10,735 nucleotides of DNA from an uncultured Collinsella sp. GTDB lineage: Bacteria; Actinomycetota; Coriobacteriia; Coriobacteriales; Coriobacteriaceae. The stretch covers positions 1 to 10,735 of the forward strand of contig UQKY01000058.1 in assembly GCA_900541785.1 (NCBI GenBank), in the 5' to 3' direction. This document shows, one piece after another, positions 6,490 through 10,735 of this stretch. A model generated the notes under the pieces. The model was not told the origin of the DNA. It saw nothing but the letters and a program-made list of their open reading frames with translations, and ran no database searches. Within the stretch, counting starts at the first letter, position 1; every line of letters starts with the position of its first letter. A program made the translations under genes and the position numbers.

Positions 6490-6560
6490 TAAGTTGCGGT
6501 GAAATAGGGACTGAATTTGGGGTTGAATCGTTTAAACAGCCCCTATTTCACCGCAACTTA
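6490..6560. repeat. 24-nt inverted repeat downstream of fruA
   Basis: The arms 6490-6513 and 6537-6560 (TAAGTTGCGGTGAAATAGGG and its mirror) match over 24 nt with one mismatch around a 23-nt centre. The mismatch is an A-C in plus-strand RNA but a G-U wobble in minus-strand RNA, so the minus-strand hairpin is fully paired. Seven T residues (6484-6490) lie at the left edge, on the wrong side to make it a minus-strand terminator. It is about 10 nt beyond the fruA terminator and 105 nt from the 42-nt repeat. Confidence 0.85.
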
Positions 6561-6570
6561 TTTGGGGATG

Positions 6571-6606
6571 AAAAAGGCGGAGGCCCTGGTGAGGGTCTCC
6601 GCCTTT
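6571..6606 (-). terminator. Intrinsic terminator of fruA
   Basis: On the minus strand AAAGGCGGAG/CTCCGCCTTT (6606-6597 with 6582-6573) continues into CCCT/AGGG after one mismatch. It ends in five U residues (6575-6571). It lies about 36 nt after the fruA stop codon, so fruA is probably transcribed alone and does not run into ptsH. Confidence 0.9.
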
Positions 6607-6641
6607 GTTACAAGGGGCGATGTTATTCGCGTACCGTGGAA

Positions 6642-8645
6642 TTAGACCAGGCGGGCGTTGATCGTCTTGGCGATCTCGGCGGCGTCGGTGGAACCCTTGA
6701 CGGTGGCACGGAAGTCTTCGTCCATGAGCGCCTCGGCAACCTTGGACAGGATCTTGAGGTGCGTAGTGCCAGCCTGAGCGCCCGGGATGAGCAGGGCGAT
6801 GGCAACGTTGACGGGAGCGCCGTCCATGGTGTCCCAACCGGTCACGCCGGACTCGTCCTTGACGACGATGACGGCAGCCTCGGTGATGGCGTCGGACTTG
6901 GCATGCGGGATGGCGAAGCCCTCCATCATGCCCGTGGTGCCCTCGGCCTCGCGGGCCAGGAAGGCGTTCATCACGGCGTCGGCGTCGCCGGCGATACCGG
7001 CCTTGACGGCCTGGTTGGAGACAAAGCTCAAGGCCTCGTCACGAGAAGCGAAGTCCTCGGCGACAAAGACGTTCTCGACCTTCACGAAGTCGGCAGCCTC
7101 GGCCTTGGGAGCCTCGACGGCAGCGGCCTTGGGGGCCTCGACCGGCTTGGCTGCAGGAGCGGCCTTCTGGTTCTTCTCGAAGTCGTACTTCTTGAAGGCC
7201 ACAAACAGGATGCCACCGACAACGGCGCCGATGAGGATCGCGAGGACCCACTGCGGACCGTTCTCGACAACGGGCAGGACCAGGAAGCCACCGTGAGGCG
7301 CCGGCACATGGACACCGAGCATCAAGGTAAGCACGGAGGCGATGGCCGACGAAAGCATCATGATGGGCATGACAGGCCAGATGTTCTTGGTCATGAACGG
7401 AATGGCGCCCTCGGTGATGTGTGTGCAACCAAGGATGAGGTTGACGACACCGGCATCATGGTCTTCCTGGCTAAAGTACTTCTTGCCAACGATAACGGCA
7501 AAGCTGGTGACCAGGGGCGGAACGATACATGCGGCGGATACGGCAGCCATGAAGGCCGTACCGTCGGCATAGGCAGCGGTTCCAACGCCAGCATCCATGC
7601 CGGCTCCAAGGAGCATGGTGCCGGTAACATATGCAGCCTTGTTGACCGGGCCACCCATGTCAAAGGCACACATGCAACCAATGGCAATGCCCAGAGGAAT
7701 AGCACCGGCATGCTGGAGACCGCGCAGGAAGTCCATCATCGCTTGGTTGATGGTAACCATGGGGCCGGAGATACCGAGCATCACGAGACCGACAATCAGC
7801 GTGGAGAACAGCGGGTACAGGAAGATAGCCTTGAGGCCGTCCAGGTTCTTGGGCAGACCGGCAAAAACCTTCTCAAGCAGCAGGATGACATAGCCAGCAA
7901 GGAAGCCGCCGACGATGCCGCCCAGGAAACCGAAGCCCACGCCGGTGCCACCGGCATCGATCATGTGGGTATCAGCGTTAACGGGCAGGCCCTGGATGGC
8001 GATCATGCCGGCAACGAAGCCGGGAACGAGTGCCGGGCGCTTGCCGATGGACTCGGCGATGTAGGCGGAAAGCACCGGAACCATGAGGTTCATGGCAATG
8101 CCGCCGATGATCTTGAGCATCGCGGCAAAGCTGTTGTAGTCGGGCTTCATCGAATCGAAGGACGTGATGCCCCACAGGAACGAAATGGCGGTCAGAACAC
8201 CACCAGCAACGACGAAGACCAGCATGTGGCTGACGCCGTTCATGAGGTGCTTATAGATGATGTGGCCGACGGATTCCTTCTCCTCGACCTCGTCCTCGAC
8301 ATCGGCAGCAGCCGCAACCGTGTCGTCGCCCTTGGCGGCAAGCGCGCGGTCGATCAGCTTACCGGCGGCTTCGACAGACAGGGCCTTGGAAACACCAACG
8401 GAAACCATGGGCTTACCGGCGAAACGCTCAGCCTGGACATCCTTATCGGCTGCGACGACGACGGCCTTGGCACCGGCGATCTCGCTCTTGGTGAGCTCGT
8501 TCTCGACACCGACCTGGCCATGAGTCTCGACCTTAATGGTCAGACCTCGCTCGGCAGCTGCCTTCTCCAGCGCCTCCTTCGCCATGAAGGTGTGCGCAAT
8601 GCCGGTCGGGCAACCGGTCGCGGCGATGATGTCAAACTTAGCCAT
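6642..8645 (-). CDS. fruA: Fructose-specific PTS permease, EIIBCA
   Basis: A 667-aa membrane permease that imports fructose and phosphorylates it to fructose-1-phosphate. It has three domains in the order B-C-A. EIIB (about 1-100) has ATGCPTGIAHTFMA with phosphorylated Cys12, the fructose-type signature. After an acidic linker the membrane EIIC domain (about 125-465) carries MGGPVNKAAY and GCTHITEGAIPF, both typical of fructose EIIC. An Ala/Pro/Lys-rich flexible linker (about 478-505) leads to EIIA, with GFAIPHAKSD and phosphorylated His581. EIIA is thus at the C-terminus, and no separate EIIA or HPr fusion is needed because ptsH is next door. AAGGAGG lies 5-6 nt before the ATG. The gene diverges from rpiR over a 273-nt region full of repeats, and a terminator follows. 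No TTA, CTA or TCA codon appears anywhere. Mannitol or mannose transport is unlikely given the EIIB signature. Confidence 0.95.
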   Translation of the reverse strand: MAKFDIIAATGCPTGIAHTFMAKEALEKAAAERGLTIKVETHGQVGVENELTKSEIAGAKAVVVAADKDVQAERFAGKPMVSVGVSKALSVEAAGKLIDRALAAKGDDTVAAAADVEDEVEEKESVGHIIYKHLMNGVSHMLVFVVAGGVLTAISFLWGITSFDSMKPDYNSFAAMLKIIGGIAMNLMVPVLSAYIAESIGKRPALVPGFVAGMIAIQGLPVNADTHMIDAGGTGVGFGFLGGIVGGFLAGYVILLLEKVFAGLPKNLDGLKAIFLYPLFSTLIVGLVMLGISGPMVTINQAMMDFLRGLQHAGAIPLGIAIGCMCAFDMGGPVNKAAYVTGTMLLGAGMDAGVGTAAYADGTAFMAAVSAACIVPPLVTSFAVIVGKKYFSQEDHDAGVVNLILGCTHITEGAIPFMTKNIWPVMPIMMLSSAIASVLTLMLGVHVPAPHGGFLVLPVVENGPQWVLAILIGAVVGGILFVAFKKYDFEKNQKAAPAAKPVEAPKAAAVEAPKAEAADFVKVENVFVAEDFASRDEALSFVSNQAVKAGIAGDADAVMNAFLAREAEGTTGMMEGFAIPHAKSDAITEAAVIVVKDESGVTGWDTMDGAPVNVAIALLIPGAQAGTTHLKILSKVAEALMDEDFRATVKGSTDAAEIAKTINARLV

Positions 8646-8667
8646 GTGTCCCTCCTTTTTAAGTTTT

Positions 8668-8707
8668 GCGCCCGCAGGCGCTCCCCTACACGCGCTTCAA
8701 TGCGCGT
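8668..8707 (-). other. Two hairpins in the fruA leader
   Basis: GCGCC-CGCA-GGCGC (8668-8681) and ACGCGC-TTCAAT-GCGCGT (8690-8707) are perfect stems of 5 and 6 bp. Both would lie in the 5' leader if fruA starts near 8802. The inner one ends about 15 nt before the ribosome binding site. The outer one is followed by T residues only on the plus strand, where no gene needs a terminator. Confidence 0.4.
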
Positions 8708-8772
8708 TTTTCCACACTTGAAAGATACCAACCTACCGTCCGCGTGAGAAGAGACAAGGTGCAATTCTCCGG

Positions 8773-8836
8773 TGAAAGGTTCTTTCATAACCGTAAACGG
8801 TAAGTGAAAGTTTACCATCAACACTTGAAACGGCAA
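8773..8836 (-). promoter_or_regulatory. fruA promoter with TGAAAG/CTTTCA operator cluster
   Basis: On the minus strand a -35 box TTGCCG (8836-8831), a 16-nt spacer and a -10 box TAAACT (8814-8809) precede fruA. The -10 box runs into CTTTCA (8810-8805). A perfect palindrome TGAAAG-GTT-CTTTCA (8773-8787) follows, so three half-sites surround the predicted start. Between them lies the symmetric ACCGT-AA-ACGGT (8790-8801). The position at and just after the start suggests repression. The likely binder is the divergently encoded RpiR protein, by inference from gene context. Confidence 0.5.
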
Positions 8837-8848
8837 GGTGTATCTTGT

Positions 8849-8903
8849 AATTGAAAATGCCCGTATACTATGGCATTGAAAAACGAGTCCAATTTTCAAT
8901 GCC
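8849..8903 (+). promoter_or_regulatory. rpiR -10 box flanked by GGCATT/AATGCC inverted repeats
   Basis: The likely -10 box TATACT (8864-8869) lies inside AATGCC-N10-GGCATT (8856-8861 with 8872-8877). The same GGCATT begins a second, longer repeat, GGCATTGAAAA-N10-TTTTCAATGCC (8872-8882 with 8893-8903). That repeat ends 6 nt before the ribosome binding site AGGAG. The -35 box is not convincing. The arrangement suggests autoregulation at DNA level, and the longer repeat would also fold as a hairpin in the 5' leader of the rpiR message. Confidence 0.5.
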
Positions 8904-8918
8904 AACCAGGAGCCATCC

Positions 8919-9776
8919 ATGACCGATAGCAGCAAGAGCGCGCTCTCCCTTATTAGCACGCACAAAGGGTACAGCGATTCCGAGCAGCGCATTGTCGACT
9001 ATATATTGGAGCACCAGTCCGAGGCGCCGCGCCTGACGGCCGCCCAGCTCTCACGAGCCGCTGCCACGTCCGAGGCGACGGTCTCGCGCTTCTGCCGCAA
9101 GCTGGGCTTTGGCAGCTTCCGCAGCTTTCAGTTTTCGTTGGCGCGCGACTTGGAGAGTCAGCGCAACGAGGGCCTGACCGACGAGGTCTCGCTCGACAAC
9201 ATGGAGCAGAGCCTTAAAAATATCCTCGCCGCCAAGGTGAGTGAGCTTAATGCGACCATCGACGGCATTGATCACGACACGTTGGCCGCAGTTGTACACG
9301 CGCTTAAGAATGCCGGCGTTATTGAGTTCGCCGCCGTGGGCAATACGAACGCGGTCGCGCTCGATGCGACATTTAAGTTTTCGCAGCTGGGCCTGCGCTG
9401 CATGGCGAGCACCATTAGTGAGACCTCGATTGGTTTCGCGCTCACGTTGCGCCCTGGGGATGTCATCGTGCTGATCTCGAACTCTGGCAAGTCGCGCCGA
9501 CTGAATCGCATGGCAAAAGCGGCTCGCGACTGCGGCGCCACTGTAGTCGTCATCAGCAGCGACAGCAAGTCTCCACTTGCGCGCCTAGCCGACTACACCT
9601 TTAATACCGTCAATCACGAGGCACTGCTGACAACGGGCGACTTCGCATTCTCCAAGATGAGCGCCACGATGATCATAGAGGTCATCTACAACTTCCTGCT
9701 GCCCGAAATCGAGGACGCCCGAGAGCACATCAGCTACTATGAGGAGCTCATCCAACCGGATAAGGTCGTGGAGTAG
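8919..9776 (+). CDS. RpiR/MurR-family transcriptional regulator (HTH-SIS)
   Basis: A 285-aa DNA-binding regulator. The N-terminal HTH_6-type domain (about 1-77) shows the family pattern LTAAQLSRAAATSEATVSRF followed by CRKLGFGSFRSF. The C-terminal SIS domain (about 120-245), a sugar-phosphate-binding fold, has AAVGNTNAVA, the loop ISNSGKSRRL and VVVISSDSKSPLARLAD. No kinase or isomerase catalytic part is fused. AGGAG lies 7 nt before the ATG. Next to fruA it most likely senses a fructose-pathway phosphate, fructose-1-phosphate being the obvious candidate, and controls fruA, itself and perhaps the second kinase gene through TGAAAG-type sites. Ligand, sites and direction of control are all inferred. 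Fructose operons are more often run by DeoR- or LacI-type FruR, so this pairing is less common. Its transcript meets recN's at a shared terminator. Confidence 0.9.
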   Translation: MTDSSKSALSLISTHKGYSDSEQRIVDYILEHQSEAPRLTAAQLSRAAATSEATVSRFCRKLGFGSFRSFQFSLARDLESQRNEGLTDEVSLDNMEQSLKNILAAKVSELNATIDGIDHDTLAAVVHALKNAGVIEFAAVGNTNAVALDATFKFSQLGLRCMASTISETSIGFALTLRPGDVIVLISNSGKSRRLNRMAKAARDCGATVVVISSDSKSPLARLADYTFNTVNHEALLTTGDFAFSKMSATMIIEVIYNFLLPEIEDAREHISYYEELIQPDKVVE

Positions 9777-9807
9777 ACATTTTAGGGAGCCAACAAACGC
9801 CGTTCGG

Positions 9808-9963
9808 CACGAAACCAGCCCATCTACTACGTTTTATCCGTATGGCCCAACCGCATACCAAAAATAGAGAAAACCGCAGGCATTCTACCTGCGGTTTTCT
9901 TTTTGCAATTCTTGGCATGGTTGCCGATAGCCTATTAAACGTAGTAGATGGGCCGGTTTCGTG
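9808..9963. repeat. 27-nt inverted repeat enclosing a bidirectional terminator
   Basis: The arms 9808-9834 (CACGAAACC ... CTACTACGTTT) and 9937-9963 match over 27 nt with one mismatch, which becomes a G-U pair in minus-strand RNA. The 102-nt interior holds a second, imperfect complementary pair (CCAACC..CAT..CCAA around 9847-9861, with its mirror around 9909-9925). At the centre is a strong terminator. The result is a three-layer nested palindrome filling the convergent gap between rpiR and recN. Confidence 0.85.
9860..9904. terminator. Bidirectional terminator between rpiR and recN
   Basis: AGAAAACCGCAGG and CCTGCGGTTTTCT (9868-9880 with 9888-9900) form a perfect 13-bp stem with a 7-nt loop. 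T residues follow on the plus strand (9901-9904). On the minus strand the stem is followed by CT and then ATTTTTG (9865-9859 read in reverse). It can therefore end both the rpiR and recN transcripts. Confidence 0.93.
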
Positions 9964-9997
9964 GCGGCAGGGTCGGACATGCATGTGGCGGCTCGGT

Positions 9998-10735
9998 CTA
10001 AGCACGCGCTTCTTCCAGCATCTGCCTGGCGTGCGCTAGGCTTGCCTCCGATTGATCGCCGCTCAGCATACGGGCGATCTCGGCAGTACGGGCATCGCCG
10101 GTCACCTCGTCCAGGTGCGTTTGGGGAACGTCGCCGGGCTCTTTACTGACCACATAATGTTTGTCGGCCATGACCGCGACTTGCGCCAGGTGGGTTACGA
10201 CAAGCACCTGATGCGTAGCGGCGAGATCTGCCAGTACGCTCGCAAGGGCACGCGCAGTAGAGCCGCCGACACCGGCATCGACCTCATCGAACACCAGCGT
10301 ATCCACGCCATCCGCATTGCCGAGGACAACCTTGCTCGCCAGCATAACGCGGCTCAGCTCGCCGCCCGACGCAATGCGGCGCAGGGGGCGCGGCGTCAAT
10401 CCGGCACCGCTGCGATACAAAAGCTCATAGCTTGAAGGCCCCGCCGGTGTCCACTCGGCACGCGGAAGATCGCGCGACTCCCAGACCAGCTCAGCGCCGC
10501 CCATTTCCAGGCGCGCCATCTGACGACCCACCTCGTGACAAAAACGCGGGGCAGCCGTATTGCGTGCGCGCTTAAGCGCCTTGGCAGCGGCAAACAGTTC
10601 GCGCTCCGCCGCGCCAAGCGCTTCGCGCGCCTTCTTAATCTGTTCATCACCATCGTCTACCAGCGACAAGAGCTCTTGTGAGCGGTCGCGCATGGCAAAG
10701 ACATCGTCCATGGTGGGACCCCACTGACGCAGCAG
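9998..10735 (-). CDS. recN: DNA repair protein RecN, C-terminal part (start outside window)
   Basis: RecN is an SMC-like ATPase that gathers DNA at double-strand breaks for recombinational repair. Only about the last 245 residues are present. The frame stays open past 10711 to the window edge, reading LLRQWGPTMDD, the usual RecN segment just before the returning coiled coil, so the ATG at 10709-10711 is internal. A coiled-coil stretch is followed by the C-terminal ATPase half: the signature ASGGELSRVMLA, Walker B DTLVFDEVDAGVGG and the switch VTHLAQVAVMADKHYVV. The N-terminal Walker A half must lie beyond the right edge. The gene ends 35 nt before the outer arm of the nested palindrome it shares with rpiR. 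Nothing links it to sugar transport. Confidence 0.95.
   Translation of the reverse strand: MLRQWGPTMDDVFAMRDRSQELLSLVDDGDEQIKKAREALGAAERELFAAAKALKRARNTAAPRFCHEVGRQMARLEMGGAELVWESRDLPRAEWTPAGPSSYELLYRSGAGLTPRPLRRIASGGELSRVMLASKVVLGNADGVDTLVFDEVDAGVGGSTARALASVLADLAATHQVLVVTHLAQVAVMADKHYVVSKEPGDVPQTHLDEVTGDARTAEIARMLSGDQSEASLAHARQMLEEARA

Noticed and set aside
6233..6560. A transposon or MITE spanning the two neighbouring inverted repeats
   Set aside because: No transposase remnant, no target-site duplication at either repeat, and the arms of the two repeats are unrelated, so they are kept as repeats of unknown type.
8690..8712. A plus-strand terminator (ACGCGC/GCGCGT followed by five T)
   Set aside because: No plus-strand gene lies upstream that would need it. 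It is more likely a leader hairpin of fruA or chance.
6636..8747. A 703-codon open frame on the plus strand opposite fruA
   Set aside because: It is the exact codon-for-codon mirror of fruA and stays open because fruA lacks TTA, CTA and TCA codons. Its protein has no recognisable domain and there is no ribosome binding site.
10709..10711. ATG as the start of a short 237-aa protein
   Set aside because: The reading frame continues to the window edge with RecN-like residues, and the N-terminal ATPase half is missing, so this is an internal methionine.

Overview
The window looks like the chromosome of a high-GC Gram-positive bacterium. The Coriobacteriia, Collinsella in particular, are the best guess. 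That guess rests on the GC-rich coding bias, the actinobacterial-style cca and recN, and a fructose PTS built from a single EIIB-EIIC-EIIA polypeptide. It is an inference from gene style, with no database match behind it. All genes but one run on the minus strand.

Layout in minus-strand transcription order, from the right edge: the 3' part of recN (9998-10735). Next is rpiR, the only plus-strand gene (8919-9776), convergent with recN and divergent from fruA. Then come fruA (8645-6642), ptsH (6094-5831, HPr), ptsI (5698-3995, Enzyme I), a first PfkB-family sugar-phosphate kinase (3920-2988), a second one (2804-1872), cca (1676-282) and the 5' part of a tRNA-Glu(CTC) gene (54 to the left edge).

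Together ptsH, ptsI, fruA and the kinases form a complete fructose pathway. PEP phosphorylates Enzyme I, then HPr, then the EIIA and EIIB domains of FruA. FruA imports fructose as fructose-1-phosphate, and a 1-phosphofructokinase makes fructose-1,6-bisphosphate. The regulator is an RpiR-type HTH-SIS protein rather than the DeoR- or LacI-type FruR usually found with fructose PTS operons. A TGAAAG/CTTTCA half-site pair overlaps the proposed -10 boxes of both fruA and the second kinase (2804-1872), which suggests that rpiR, fruA and this kinase are one regulon. The other kinase appears to ride on the ptsH-ptsI transcript. Each of the two kinases and fruA ends in a good intrinsic terminator, or has one just downstream.

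The most unusual feature lies between the genes. Four intergenic gaps hold long, nearly perfect inverted repeats with mostly unrelated sequences: 176-287, 6233-6384, 6490-6560 and 9808-9963. Their arms are 33, 42, 24 and 27 nt with 2, 0, 1 and 1 mismatches. The 42-nt arms are identical at every position and enclose a second hairpin. The last repeat encloses a bidirectional terminator, and the first contains the cca stop codon. No function is known to me. They are the part of the window most likely to be undescribed.

The longest gene-free stretch, 6095-6641, holds the ptsH leader and promoter region, two of these repeats and the fruA terminator. I see nothing recognisable in 6385-6489. No transposase, CRISPR array or phage gene was seen.
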